Shown: positions 25,278 through 34,269 of the stretch, one piece after another
Numbering within the stretch: position 1 is the first letter of the stretch
Layout of the letters: every line of letters begins with the position of its first letter
NCBI GenBank assembly: GCA_002360635.1
Contig: DEQW01000003.1
Location: 518,966-582,965 of the forward strand
DNA length: 64,000 nt
Reading direction: 5' to 3'
From: Flavobacteriaceae bacterium UBA3356
GTDB taxonomy: Bacteria > Bacteroidota > Bacteroidia > Flavobacteriales > Flavobacteriaceae
The notes under the pieces: generated by a model
Database searches by the model: none
What the model saw: the letters and a program-made list of their open reading frames with translations, nothing else
Told to the model about the DNA's origin: nothing
Position numbers and translations under genes: made by a program

Positions 25278-26366
25278 TTAGTTTTTAATAAAAGTTACTC
25301 CGCCATAATCGGAATTTATATTTACGGTATTTCCAGAGTTTTGCTTTCCGTGATAGCCACTGTAGTTTCTACTGGTATAATCTTTTGACGACTTTAAAAC
25401 TGTCATATCTTCTTCGCCCTTTAAGCTAGCATAGGATAAATCTACGATAAAATCGAAATTATAACCACTATTGAACCCAAGTTTAATTCCCGTGTAATCA
25501 GCTTTAATAGTTATATTATTGGCTGTACTGGCCATATTGTCTATTCTTATAGAGCCATAACCTGTATTCAAGTTTATTGAGCCGGTAACTGTCCCTATTT
25601 GGTTGTTAACATAATCACCTCTGCCTATAACCTCTTGTGCTTTGCCTATAATTACTTTTCCGTAATCGCAATTATAGTTAATGCTTTGAGCTTCTATAAT
25701 TTCAGATTTTGTATAATCAGCAGTTAATTCCAAACGTTCCGTTTTCTCTAAGGTAAATCCTGAATAATCTGCGTTAATACGGCCGCTTTTCATATAACCA
25801 ATGGTAGATTTATCGGTATAATCAAAAGTGAGGTAATTATTATCTGCCAATAGTTCCCCAATGATTAATTGACCATAATCACAGTCTATTTTAGCATTCC
25901 CTTTAAGTTTATTGATATGGATAGCTCCATAATCATTGTTTAAATCTACCGTGTTTGTAATTGGTAGTTTAATGGAATAATTTACTTCTACGGAAACATT
26001 ATTTTTATTATTGCTTCCCCACCAGCTCCAGCCAGATTTTTTTTCATTAAAAATGGTTTTGGCAGTCACTAAAGAGGCATTTCCGCTAAAATCAATATTA
26101 ATTTCCTTGAGGCGCTCAATAACTTTTTCTTCGTTATCACCATTGGTCTTAATGGTAACTTCAATAACGGTTCGGTTTTCACTCCAGGTAACGATGTCTA
26201 TATTTCCATAGCTGTTCGTTACATTGAGTCCGGCACCAGAGTTTACGTTAAACTCCTTTTTTACGGTCTTCTCTTTGGTGTACTTTCCTTTCATCTTTCC
26301 ATTGGTGGCCATAGCCAGGGCAGGAAGTAGAAAAAGAAACAGTAGTGTTTTAGATAGTAGTTTCAT
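25278..26366 (-). CDS. DUF4097-like beta-solenoid surface protein
   Basis: A 362-residue exported protein (signal peptide MKLLSKTLLFLFLLPALAMA). Repeated short strands with the motif DYG (LNNDYGAIHINKL, IDCDYGQLIIG, NCDYGKVIIGKA, NTGYGSIRI, NSDYGGVTF) form a solenoid related to DUF4097 and GIN domains. The start codon lies 17 bp inside the end of the regulator gene, so it is tightly coupled to it. The function is unknown; a surface or periplasmic structural role is likely. Confidence 0.83.
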   Translation of the reverse strand: MKLLSKTLLFLFLLPALAMATNGKMKGKYTKEKTVKKEFNVNSGAGLNVTNSYGNIDIVTWSENRTVIEVTIKTNGDNEEKVIERLKEINIDFSGNASLVTAKTIFNEKKSGWSWWGSNNKNNVSVEVNYSIKLPITNTVDLNNDYGAIHINKLKGNAKIDCDYGQLIIGELLADNNYLTFDYTDKSTIGYMKSGRINADYSGFTLEKTERLELTADYTKSEIIEAQSINYNCDYGKVIIGKAQEVIGRGDYVNNQIGTVTGSINLNTGYGSIRIDNMASTANNITIKADYTGIKLGFNSGYNFDFIVDLSYASLKGEEDMTVLKSSKDYTSRNYSGYHGKQNSGNTVNINSDYGGVTFIKN

Positions 26367-26919
26367 TTTTGTTTGCTTTAAGTGTTTTAATTTCTTCGAT
26401 TGTTTTAATTACGTTTTCCAAAAGATCGATCCTGTTTTGAAAATTGGTGATCATCGCATAAATTACTCGTTTGTCATTTCCGCTTTCTGCGAGATCGGTT
26501 TTTAGTGTGTTATATTCTTGTTCAAGTATTTCTATTTGCTGTAGGGCGTCATCAACCAGCTCTTTAGTTTCAGAGCTTTCAAAGCTTTTTAAAGTTTGTA
26601 ATTCCTTATTGATTGCTGTTGTAAAAAAAGACTGTGTTTTTTGCATTTCTGGCGAAACACTGGCTAAATCGCTAGCTTGTGCTTCGGTATTCTGAAATAA
26701 AAACCCAATTGCTAAAATTACAGCTATACTTGCAGCTATACTCAACGGTTTCCACCAGTTTACTTTTTCAACATCTTTCTCTTCTGAAGCTTTTTTATCT
26801 GCTTCAGTTTGTACGTTCAATTTTGCTAAAAACCGTTTTTGATGTCCTTGTGGCGTGTCGTGCACGTCAAAATCTGTTCGGTTTTGCTCAAATAAAGTGT
26901 CTATATCATCTTTTTTCAT
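26350..26919 (-). CDS. probable anti-sigma factor, single-pass membrane protein
   Basis: The 189-residue protein has a charged cytoplasmic N-terminus (about 1-52), one membrane helix (about 53-72, PLSIAASIAVILAIGFLF) and a periplasmic coiled-coil helix (LQQIEILEQEYNTLKTDL). This is the topology of ECF anti-sigma factors. It begins four bases inside the sigma gene, the usual arrangement of an anti-sigma gene. There is no zinc-finger ZAS motif, so the interaction would be of another type. The role is inferred mainly from context. Confidence 0.75.
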   Translation of the reverse strand: MKKDDIDTLFEQNRTDFDVHDTPQGHQKRFLAKLNVQTEADKKASEEKDVEKVNWWKPLSIAASIAVILAIGFLFQNTEAQASDLASVSPEMQKTQSFFTTAINKELQTLKSFESSETKELVDDALQQIEILEQEYNTLKTDLAESGNDKRVIYAMITNFQNRIDLLENVIKTIEEIKTLKANKNETTI

Positions 26920-27473
26920 GACGCTACTTTTAATTTTTTTCGTAAACTATCTTTTGCCCGTGAAACCAAAGTTCTACAGTTTGCATAAGTGATATACAGT
27001 ATTTCACAGATCTCTTCATAATCATATCCTTCAATTAAATGAAGTGTTAATATTTGTTGGTAACTACTGTGCAAACTACCCATACAACTTAGTATGGCTG
27101 CGGCCTTTTCATTGGTATAATCTTCTTCGGTAATTCCAGAAGCTACTTCTACCGTTTCAGCTATTGTTTCATCTGGCACATCGACAAAGCGTTGTTGTTT
27201 TTTGTATTGCGTAATACTATTATTTACAACAATCCGTTTTAGCCAAGCCCCAAAAGTTGCTGTTCCTTTAAAACTGTCCAATTTGCTGAAAGCAGTTATA
27301 AACGATTCCTGCATTATATCTTCAGCTTCTGCTGTATCTTTTACAATTCGTACAGCAACATTGTACATAGCTCTTTGGTAGCGATTATACACTTCCAGTT
27401 GTGCTAAATGGTTTCCTTTTTTACACAGCACTAATAACGAGTCAATATGTTGGTCGGTCAATGTCAAAAACAA
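26916..27473 (-). CDS. ECF-type RNA polymerase sigma factor
   Basis: A 185-residue ECF sigma with region 2 (NRYQRAMYNVAVRIVKDTAEAEDIMQESFITAFSKLDSF and WLKRIVVNNSI) and region 4 (SYQQILTLHLIEGYDYEEICEIL, with LVSRAKDSLRKKL as the recognition helix). Regions 1.1 and 3 are absent, as expected. It heads a four-gene operon and probably controls it, and is divergent from lon across 235 bp. The stop codon overlaps the anti-sigma start in ATGA form. Confidence 0.9.
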   Translation of the reverse strand: MFLTLTDQHIDSLLVLCKKGNHLAQLEVYNRYQRAMYNVAVRIVKDTAEAEDIMQESFITAFSKLDSFKGTATFGAWLKRIVVNNSITQYKKQQRFVDVPDETIAETVEVASGITEEDYTNEKAAAILSCMGSLHSSYQQILTLHLIEGYDYEEICEILYITYANCRTLVSRAKDSLRKKLKVAS

Positions 27474-27708
27474 GCTTGTTTACCTTAAAGATAGTTATAG
27501 TTGGAAAATGTTACAGTTGAAAGAAAAAAAGTTTAAAAACGATCAATAATTACGAGCTAAGTAATTGGCATAACTATTGAATATTATATTGCAAAGGTCA
27601 ACAGGCATAACGCTAAGAAGTTGGTTTTCAGTAAAAATTGTATAAAGAATTATTTAAAAACAGCTATTGTGCGCCTTATTTTGGTGACACAATGTCTTAA
27701 AATACTAT

Positions 27709-30159
27709 ATGGCCCATTCAAAAGTAAAAATATTAGACAGTTTGTCATTGCAGGAATTAGAGCAAGATGCGGAGTTAATCCCTTTAATGACGGCTGAAGA
27801 CGAAGATGCAATGAACAGAGAAGAATTACCGGAAATACTTCCTATTCTTCCGCTTCGAAATACGGTATTATTCCCTGGAGTAGTAGTTCCTATTACTGCT
27901 GGACGTGATAAATCGATCAAGTTGATTAATGAGACCAACAAAGGCACAAAAACTATAGGTGTGGTTTCGCAAAAGGACGAAGAGGTAGAAGACCCCAGTT
28001 TAAACGAAATCAACACCATTGGTACGGTTGCAAAAATACTTCGTGTTTTAAAAATGCCTGACGGAAATACAACCGTAATCATTCAAGGTAAAAAACGCTT
28101 TGAAACAACCGAAGTAATCACTACTGAACCGTATATGACGGCTACCATTAGGGAAGTAAACGAAGCGAAACCTGCTAAAGAAAATGAGGAGTTTTCTGCA
28201 ATTATCGATTCTATAAAAGAAATTGCCCTTGAAATTATAAAAGGAAGCCCAAATATTCCTTCGGAGGCGGCTTTTGCCATTAAAAATATTGAAAGCAATT
28301 CGTTTTTAATAAACTTTGTTTCTTCAAACTTGAACATTTCAGTAAAAGAAAAGCAGAGTTTGCTTGAAATGAACGACTTGAAAGAGCGTGCAATGGAGAC
28401 GCTTAAATATATGAATGTTGAGTTGCAGAAATTATCATTGCGTAATGACATTCAGTCTAAAGTTCAAAGTGATATCAATCAGCAACAACGTGAGTATTTT
28501 CTTCAGCAACAAATGAAGACCATTCAGGAAGAATTGGGAGGGAATTCCAATGAAGCCGAAATACAAGAAATGCGCGAAAAGGCGAAAGCAAAAAAGTGGG
28601 GTGATGAAGTGCAAGAGCATTTTGACAAAGAAATCACCAAATTGCAACGTATGAATCCGCAGGTTGCGGAATACAGTATTCAAAGCAATTACTTAGACCT
28701 ATTACTTGACTTGCCTTGGAATGAATTCAGTACTGATAAATTTGACCTTAAAAGAGCGAGAAAAATTTTAGACCGTGATCATTATGGTCTGGACGATGTT
28801 AAAAAACGGATTATTGAATATCTAGCCGTTTTAAAACTTCGGAATGATATGAAATCACCGATTCTATGTCTGTATGGACCTCCGGGAGTTGGTAAAACAT
28901 CGCTGGGTAAATCTATTGCCGAAGCTTTGGGTAGAGAATACGTGAGAATGTCATTAGGTGGTTTACGGGATGAAGCCGAAATACGCGGACACCGTAAAAC
29001 CTATATTGGTGCTATGCCAGGACGTATTGTTAAGAATATAAAAAAAGCAGGGACAAGTAATCCAGTCTTTGTATTAGATGAAATAGATAAACTTTCTATA
29101 GGAAGTCAAGGAGACCCTTCTTCGGCCATGTTAGAAGTATTAGACCCCGAGCAAAACAACGCTTTTTATGATAACTTCTTAGAGTTGGGGTACGATTTGT
29201 CTAAAGTGATGTTTATAGCAACATCAAATAGCTTAAGCACCATTCAACCGGCGCTTCGTGACCGTATGGAAATCATTAATGTTACGGGTTATACGGTGGA
29301 AGAAAAAGTTGAAATTGCGAAACGACACTTATTGCCAAAACAATTAGAAGAACACGGTCTTACTAAAGACGACCTTAAAATTGGTAAAAAGCAATTAGAG
29401 AAAATAGTGGAGGGATATACGCGTGAAAGTGGTGTTCGTAGTTTAGAAAAGCAAATTGCCAAAATGGTTCGTTTTGCAGCTATGAAAATAGCAATGGATG
29501 AGGAATATGAGAAAAAAGTAACCAATGAAACTGTGGTTGAAGCATTAGGAAGTCCCAAACTAGAACGTAATAAATATGAAAACAACGATGTGGCTGGAGT
29601 GGTTACTGGGTTGGCTTGGACGCGTGTTGGAGGAGATATCCTTTTTATAGAATCTACACTTTCTAAAGGTAAAGGACAGTTAAATATGACTGGAAACCTT
29701 GGTAAGGTGATGAAAGAGTCGGCAACCATTGCGTTGGAATACATAAAATCGAATGCAGAAGAACTAGGCATTTCGCCAGATATATTTGAGAAATACAATG
29801 TGCACGTGCACGTTCCAGAGGGTGCTACCCCTAAAGATGGACCAAGTGCGGGTATAACCATGTTAACGTCTTTAGTTTCTTTGTTTACGCAGCGTAAAGT
29901 AAAGAAAAGCATTGCGATGACAGGTGAAATCACGTTACGTGGAAAAGTACTTCCCGTTGGCGGAATTAAAGAAAAAATATTGGCAGCCAAGCGAGCTCAC
30001 ATTAAAGAAATTTTATTGTGTGAAGACAATAAACGTGACATCGATGAAATTAAACCTGAATACTTAAAAGGATTGACGTTTCATTATGTAAAAGATATGA
30101 GCGATGTACTGGATTTAGCACTTACCAAACAGAAGGTAAAGAACGCTAAAAAGTTATAA
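27709..30159 (+). CDS. lon: ATP-dependent protease Lon
   Basis: An 816-residue LonA protease that degrades misfolded and short-lived regulatory proteins. The substrate-binding N domain (ILPLRNTVLFPGVVVPI) is followed by a coiled coil, an AAA+ module with Walker A GPPGVGKT (Lys396) and Walker B FVLDEIDK, and the protease domain with the Ser713 (KDGPSAGIT) / Lys756 (GGIKEKILAA) dyad. The length is normal. It is divergent from the ECF sigma gene and is not in an operon. Confidence 0.97.
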   Translation: MAHSKVKILDSLSLQELEQDAELIPLMTAEDEDAMNREELPEILPILPLRNTVLFPGVVVPITAGRDKSIKLINETNKGTKTIGVVSQKDEEVEDPSLNEINTIGTVAKILRVLKMPDGNTTVIIQGKKRFETTEVITTEPYMTATIREVNEAKPAKENEEFSAIIDSIKEIALEIIKGSPNIPSEAAFAIKNIESNSFLINFVSSNLNISVKEKQSLLEMNDLKERAMETLKYMNVELQKLSLRNDIQSKVQSDINQQQREYFLQQQMKTIQEELGGNSNEAEIQEMREKAKAKKWGDEVQEHFDKEITKLQRMNPQVAEYSIQSNYLDLLLDLPWNEFSTDKFDLKRARKILDRDHYGLDDVKKRIIEYLAVLKLRNDMKSPILCLYGPPGVGKTSLGKSIAEALGREYVRMSLGGLRDEAEIRGHRKTYIGAMPGRIVKNIKKAGTSNPVFVLDEIDKLSIGSQGDPSSAMLEVLDPEQNNAFYDNFLELGYDLSKVMFIATSNSLSTIQPALRDRMEIINVTGYTVEEKVEIAKRHLLPKQLEEHGLTKDDLKIGKKQLEKIVEGYTRESGVRSLEKQIAKMVRFAAMKIAMDEEYEKKVTNETVVEALGSPKLERNKYENNDVAGVVTGLAWTRVGGDILFIESTLSKGKGQLNMTGNLGKVMKESATIALEYIKSNAEELGISPDIFEKYNVHVHVPEGATPKDGPSAGITMLTSLVSLFTQRKVKKSIAMTGEITLRGKVLPVGGIKEKILAAKRAHIKEILLCEDNKRDIDEIKPEYLKGLTFHYVKDMSDVLDLALTKQKVKNAKKL

Positions 30160-30167
30160 GATAGTTT

Positions 30168-30215
30168 TTGCCCCTTGTTAATTCCAATTACAATATTTGG
30201 TTTTTCAAGGGGTAA
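30168..30215 (+). repeat. inverted repeat downstream of lon
   Basis: TTGCCCCTTG (30168-30177) pairs with CAAGGGGTAA (30206-30215) with one G-U pair. The inner part can also pair through CCAA/TTGG. No T run follows on the plus strand, so it is a weak terminator at best. It may be the 3' processing or decay signal of the lon mRNA. Confidence 0.4.
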
Positions 30216-30223
30216 ATTATATC

Positions 30224-30231
30224 TATATTTG
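30224..30231 (+). promoter_or_regulatory. candidate -7 box of porQ
   Basis: TATATTTG matches TAnnTTTG. The nearest upstream TTTG is about 24 bases away, longer than the 19-base spacing seen before rpsA. If used, it gives a leader of about 70 nt. Confidence 0.35.
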
Positions 30232-30307
30232 AAAACCTTTTATTCCGCTTAAAAATAAATTAATATTGCGGTCGTTAAAAGGTATAGAATTAAGGTAACT
30301 ACTGTAC

Positions 30308-31330
30308 ATGAACCAAAAGGTTTACTTCTTATTATTTACAATCTTACTATCAACTACTGCTGTAGCGCAAGTAGGAGGACGTTCAACGTATCAGTTTTTA
30401 AACTTAGTAAATTCCCCACGACAAGCTGCCTTAGGCGGTAAGACGGTCACTAATTACGATTACGATCCCACACAAGCACTTTTTAACCCTGCAGCCATTA
30501 ATCCAGAGATGGATAATCAGTTTTCGCTTAATTATGCAAATTATATTGGTGATGTAAATTACGGTACTGCAGCCTATGCCTATGCTTGGGACCGCCGTAC
30601 ACAAGTAATTAATGCAGGGGTTACCTATATTAATTACGGAAAATTTGATGGTTATGACGAACAAGGAAATGCAACTAATAGTTTTAGCGGTGGAGAAGTA
30701 GCTGTTTCTTTTGGTCACGCCCGTAATATCGCGTTTACCGATTTTTATGTAGGTGCCAATGTAAAGTTTATATCATCAAAACTAGAACAATACAGCTCTT
30801 TTGGAGTTGCTACCGATATTGGTGTTATGTATGTTTATGAAGATTGGGATTTACACATTACTGGGGTTGCTAGAAACCTAGGAACGCAAATCACACCCTA
30901 TAATGAAACCTACGAAAAACTGCCTTTTGAATTAATTTTCGGCATATCTCAAACCCTTAAAAACATTCCTATTCGTTGGCATTTTACTTTAGAAAATATG
31001 CAACGATGGAATATAGCCTTTGCAAACCCTAATCGTGATCAAACAGATTTGGAAGGAAATAGCACAGGCGAAAAAATTAACTTTATTGATAATGCATTCC
31101 GCCATATGATTGTAGGGATTGAATTGTTTCCTGAAGGAGGTTTTAACCTTCGTTTGGGTTATAATTTGCGCAGGGCAGAAGAACTTAGAATTTTAGAACA
31201 GCGTGCCTTTGCCGGTTTAAGTGGTGGTTTTTCCATAAAACTGAACAAACTTCGATTAAGTTATTCTTATGCTCAATATAGTTTGGCCGCTTCAACGAGT
31301 ACTTTCGGACTCAATATAGACCTACAATAA
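30308..31330 (+). CDS. porQ: type IX secretion system protein PorQ
   Basis: A 340-residue outer-membrane beta-barrel of the FadL-like PorV/PorQ family. It has a signal peptide (TTAVAQ), then VGGRSTYQFLNLVNSPRQAALGGK and FNPAAINPEMDNQFSLNYANYIGDVNYG, the signature of PorQ. PorQ works in the attachment complex that anchors T9SS cargo. It supports the idea that the FG-GAP protein at 19-20.5 kb is T9SS cargo. The stop overlaps the cmk start by one base; porQ-cmk order is, as I recall, common in flavobacteria. Confidence 0.9.
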   Translation: MNQKVYFLLFTILLSTTAVAQVGGRSTYQFLNLVNSPRQAALGGKTVTNYDYDPTQALFNPAAINPEMDNQFSLNYANYIGDVNYGTAAYAYAWDRRTQVINAGVTYINYGKFDGYDEQGNATNSFSGGEVAVSFGHARNIAFTDFYVGANVKFISSKLEQYSSFGVATDIGVMYVYEDWDLHITGVARNLGTQITPYNETYEKLPFELIFGISQTLKNIPIRWHFTLENMQRWNIAFANPNRDQTDLEGNSTGEKINFIDNAFRHMIVGIELFPEGGFNLRLGYNLRRAEELRILEQRAFAGLSGGFSIKLNKLRLSYSYAQYSLAASTSTFGLNIDLQ

Positions 31331-32025
31331 TGCACAAAATTACCATTGCCATAGACGGCTACTCATCTACCGGAAAAAGTACAGTCGCCAAGCAATTGGC
31401 AGATTGGCTGGAATATGTGTATATCGATACTGGTGCTATGTACCGCGCCGTAACGTTGTATGCTATGGAGAATGGGTTTATTTCTGAAGAAAAATTCGAT
31501 AGGGAAGCACTCATCAAAAAACTATCAGAAATTCATTTGGAATTCAAAAAAAGCAGTCCTACGGCAAAAGCCGAAATATTCCTTAACGGAAAAAATGTAG
31601 AAAGCGAAATAAGGACTTTAGATGTTTCAGAATTTGTAAGCCCAATCGCCACGGTTTCCGAAATACGAAAAAAATTGGTTGAACAACAACAGCGAATGGG
31701 GGCTGAAAAAGGCGTTGTAATGGACGGTCGCGATATTGGAACCGTTGTCTTACCAGAAGCTGAGTTGAAAATCTTTATGAATGCTTCCGCAGAAGAACGT
31801 GCCAAACGCCGGTATGATGAGCTCTCAGAGCGTGGTGATCAAGTTACGTTTAAAGAAATTTTAAAAAACGTTCAAGAACGTGACCATATAGACACTACCC
31901 GTAAAGACTCTCCCTTACGAAAGGCAGCCGATGCCATTGAAATTGATAATAGTGAGATGAACTTGGAAGATCAATTTCACATTATTTTACAACTCGCCAA
32001 AGACCGAATAGCCGGAAGGGTTTAA
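31330..32025 (+). CDS. cmk: cytidylate kinase
   Basis: A 231-residue enzyme that phosphorylates CMP and dCMP. The P-loop is GYSSTGKSTVAK (Lys16), with YIDTGAMYRAVT and the MDGRDIGTVVLP segment as nucleotide-binding motifs. The lid has AEERAKRRYDEL and the end PLRKAADAIEID. The length is standard for the bacterial enzyme. It is coupled to porQ, and rpsA follows after 296 bp with its own promoter, so the conserved cmk-rpsA neighbourhood is retained. Confidence 0.95.
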   Translation: MHKITIAIDGYSSTGKSTVAKQLADWLEYVYIDTGAMYRAVTLYAMENGFISEEKFDREALIKKLSEIHLEFKKSSPTAKAEIFLNGKNVESEIRTLDVSEFVSPIATVSEIRKKLVEQQQRMGAEKGVVMDGRDIGTVVLPEAELKIFMNASAEERAKRRYDELSERGDQVTFKEILKNVQERDHIDTTRKDSPLRKAADAIEIDNSEMNLEDQFHIILQLAKDRIAGRV

Positions 32026-32110
32026 TTTGTCATTTCGACCTTAGGAGAAATCTCATTTTTTCGGTGCCTGAGTGTCTCGACGATAGGAGGGAAGTATCGA
32101 AGGCACAACA
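32026..32110. repeat. candidate dispersed repeat between cmk and rpsA
   Basis: The stretch GTCATTTCGACCTTAGGAGA and what follows carries two imperfect hairpins, ATTTC/GAAAT and GTGCCT/AGGCAC. It looks unlike the AT-rich surroundings. I recall similar GTCATTTCGACC-type repeats scattered in flavobacterial intergenic DNA, but this window holds only one copy, so the call needs a genome search. Confidence 0.4.
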
Positions 32111-32134
32111 CCTGCCACTTTCTTTTCAAAACAC

Positions 32135-32165
32135 TTTGATTATCAAAAGAAAAACAGTAATTTTG
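32135..32165 (+). promoter_or_regulatory. rpsA promoter
   Basis: TTTG at 32135-32138 and TAATTTTG at 32158-32165 are separated by 19 bp. This is an exact match to the Bacteroidota primary-sigma consensus TTTG-N19-TAnnTTTG. The start of transcription would be about 32171, leaving a leader of about 150 nt. Confidence 0.8.
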
Positions 32166-32170
32166 CACTC

Positions 32171-32321
32171 CTTTTAGCGACGAGGCAAGAATAAAAGGAA
32201 TGATAAAAACTAAATCTAAATCCTTCTGTGGGATGGTCGCGGTAACTTCTTGTAACAACACAGAATACAAATTGTTGAAATTCAACTTCTTTTAAACTGA
32301 ATTTCACAAACATTATAGTAA
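32171..32321 (+). other. long 5' leader of rpsA with hairpins
   Basis: The predicted leader holds a stem TTCTGTG/CACAGAA (32224-32230 with 32259-32265) and a small stem GTTGA/TCAAC (32274-32286) about 35 bases before the ATG. S1 represses its own translation in enterobacteria through leader structure, so a similar feedback element is possible. No known leader motif was recognised, and the evidence is only local pairing. Confidence 0.4.
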
Positions 32322-34199
32322 ATGGCTGATAAAGCAAACAAAGACGCAGCAAACGAAAAAGCTGCAGAAAAACAAGAAGACGTAGCTGTTGCAGAACAAA
32401 AAGCTACTGAGGAAATTCAAAAACCTCAAGAAGAACTTTCTTTAAAGCAAAGAGATCCTAAACAATTTTTAGAAGAATTTAACTGGCACAACTACGAAGA
32501 GGGTATTGATCCAATCGACGATGGTAAGCTAGAAGAGTTTGAAAAATTAGTTAAAGAAAACTTCGTTGATACGTTAGATGATGAAGTAGTAGAAGGAGAA
32601 GTAGTGTATATTACAGATCGTGATGCTATTATCGACATCAACGCAAAAAGTGAAGGGGTTATCTCTCTAAACGAGTTTCGTTACAATCCAGACCTTAAAG
32701 TTGGTGACAAAGTGGAAGTATTGATCGATGTGCGTGAAGATAGCACAGGACAGTTAATTCTTTCTCACCGTAAGGCTCGTACCATTAAAGCTTGGGAGCG
32801 TGTTAATGCAGCCCACGACGAAGGTACTATCGTTAACGGTTACGTTAAATGCCGTACTAAAGGTGGTATGATTGTAGACGTTTTCGGAATTGAAGCGTTC
32901 TTGCCAGGTTCTCAGATAGATGTGAAGCCTATCCGTGATTACGATGCATATGTAGGAAAAACAATGGAATTCAAAGTTGTGAAAATCAACCACGAATTCA
33001 AAAACGTTGTTGTATCGCATAAAGCACTTATCGAAGCGGATATCGAAGAACAGAAAAAAGAAATTATCGGGCAGCTTGAAAAAGGACAAGTACTAGAAGG
33101 TGTTGTTAAAAACATTACTTCATACGGTGTATTTGTTGACCTTGGAGGTGTTGACGGATTGGTACACATTACAGACCTTTCTTGGTCTCGTATCAACCAC
33201 CCGAACGAGATTGTTGACCTTGACCAAAAATTAAACGTTGTGATCCTTGACTTTGATGAGGACAAAACACGTATTCAATTAGGTCTTAAGCAATTGAAAG
33301 CTCACCCATGGGATGCTCTTGGAGACGACCTTAAGGTAGGTGATAAAGTAAAAGGTAAAGTAGTTGTTATTGCAGATTACGGTGCATTTATTGAAGTTGC
33401 TGAAGGTGTTGAAGGATTGATCCATGTTAGCGAAATGTCTTGGTCTACACACTTACGTAGCGCACAAGATTTCGTAAATGTTGGTGATGAGGTTGAAGCT
33501 CAAATCCTAACGATGGACAAAGAAGACCGTAAAATGTCTCTTGGTATTAAGCAATTAACACCAGATCCATGGACTGATATTACAACTAAATATCCTGTAG
33601 GTTCTAGACACACAGGTATTGTACGTAACTTTACAAACTTTGGTGTATTTGTTGAATTAGAAGAAGGAATTGATGGCCTAATTTATATTAGCGATCTTTC
33701 TTGGACTAAGAAAATCAAGCACCCAAGTGAGTTTACTGAAATTGGAGCTGAATTAGACGTTGTTGTTCTTGAATTAGATGTTGAAGGACGCAAATTGAGT
33801 TTAGGTCACAAACAAACAGAAGACAATCCTTGGGATAAGTACGAAGGCGAGTTTGCTGTAGGAACTAAACACACAGCTAAACTTGACGAAATAGTGGACA
33901 AAGGTGCTACGATAGAATTTAACGATGATATCACGGCATTTGTACCAAAACGTCACTTAGAAAAAGAAGATGGAACAGATCTTCAAAAAGGTGAAGAAGC
34001 AGAATTCCAAATTATTGAATTCAACAAAGAATTCAAGAAAGTGGTTGCTTCACATATGGTAATCCATAAAGAAGAAGAAGCTAAGATTGTAAAAGCTGCT
34101 GCTAAAAAGCAAGCTGCTCAAGCCGAAGAGTCAAAAACTACTTTAGGTGATGCCAATCAGAAACTTCAAGACTTAAAAGATAAAATGGACGGTAAATAA
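32322..34199 (+). CDS. rpsA: 30S ribosomal protein S1
   Basis: A 625-residue RNA-binding protein with six S1 domains, seen as VVEGEVVYITDRDAIIDI, GTIVNGYVKCRTKGGMIVDV, GQVLEGVVKNITSYGVFVDL, GDKVKGKVVVIADYGAFIEV, GSRHTGIVRNFTNFGVFVEL and GTKHTAKLDEIVDKGATIEF. Each ends in a motif such as VDGLVHITDLSW; repeats 3-5 are the most alike. S1 helps mRNA bind the ribosome. The N-terminus has an extra Ala/Lys/Glu-rich stretch (about 1-45) often seen in Bacteroidota. The promoter and leader upstream are described separately. Confidence 0.97.
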   Translation: MADKANKDAANEKAAEKQEDVAVAEQKATEEIQKPQEELSLKQRDPKQFLEEFNWHNYEEGIDPIDDGKLEEFEKLVKENFVDTLDDEVVEGEVVYITDRDAIIDINAKSEGVISLNEFRYNPDLKVGDKVEVLIDVREDSTGQLILSHRKARTIKAWERVNAAHDEGTIVNGYVKCRTKGGMIVDVFGIEAFLPGSQIDVKPIRDYDAYVGKTMEFKVVKINHEFKNVVVSHKALIEADIEEQKKEIIGQLEKGQVLEGVVKNITSYGVFVDLGGVDGLVHITDLSWSRINHPNEIVDLDQKLNVVILDFDEDKTRIQLGLKQLKAHPWDALGDDLKVGDKVKGKVVVIADYGAFIEVAEGVEGLIHVSEMSWSTHLRSAQDFVNVGDEVEAQILTMDKEDRKMSLGIKQLTPDPWTDITTKYPVGSRHTGIVRNFTNFGVFVELEEGIDGLIYISDLSWTKKIKHPSEFTEIGAELDVVVLELDVEGRKLSLGHKQTEDNPWDKYEGEFAVGTKHTAKLDEIVDKGATIEFNDDITAFVPKRHLEKEDGTDLQKGEEAEFQIIEFNKEFKKVVASHMVIHKEEEAKIVKAAAKKQAAQAEESKTTLGDANQKLQDLKDKMDGK

Positions 34200-34228
34200 G
34201 CCTCCATTTCTTGATAAGTTATAAAAGT

Positions 34229-34258
34229 AAAGCCCTTCAGTTTTGAAGGGCTTTTTTT
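34229..34258 (+). terminator. rpsA terminator
   Basis: AAAGCCCTTCA pairs with TGAAGGGCTTT, with a GTTT loop, and is followed by seven T. Confidence 0.92.
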
Positions 34259-34269
34259 ATATACGTAAA

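Noticed and set aside
29289..29990. Antisense open frame of 233 codons inside lon
   Set aside because: lon is intact and highly conserved on the other strand; the antisense product has no recognisable domain.
30168..30215. Strong terminator after lon
   Set aside because: The loop is long and no T run follows, so it was listed only as an inverted repeat.
32022..32352. Small minus-strand frames between cmk and rpsA
   Set aside because: They cover a repeat-like segment, the rpsA promoter and its leader, have no conserved features, and are better explained as non-coding.
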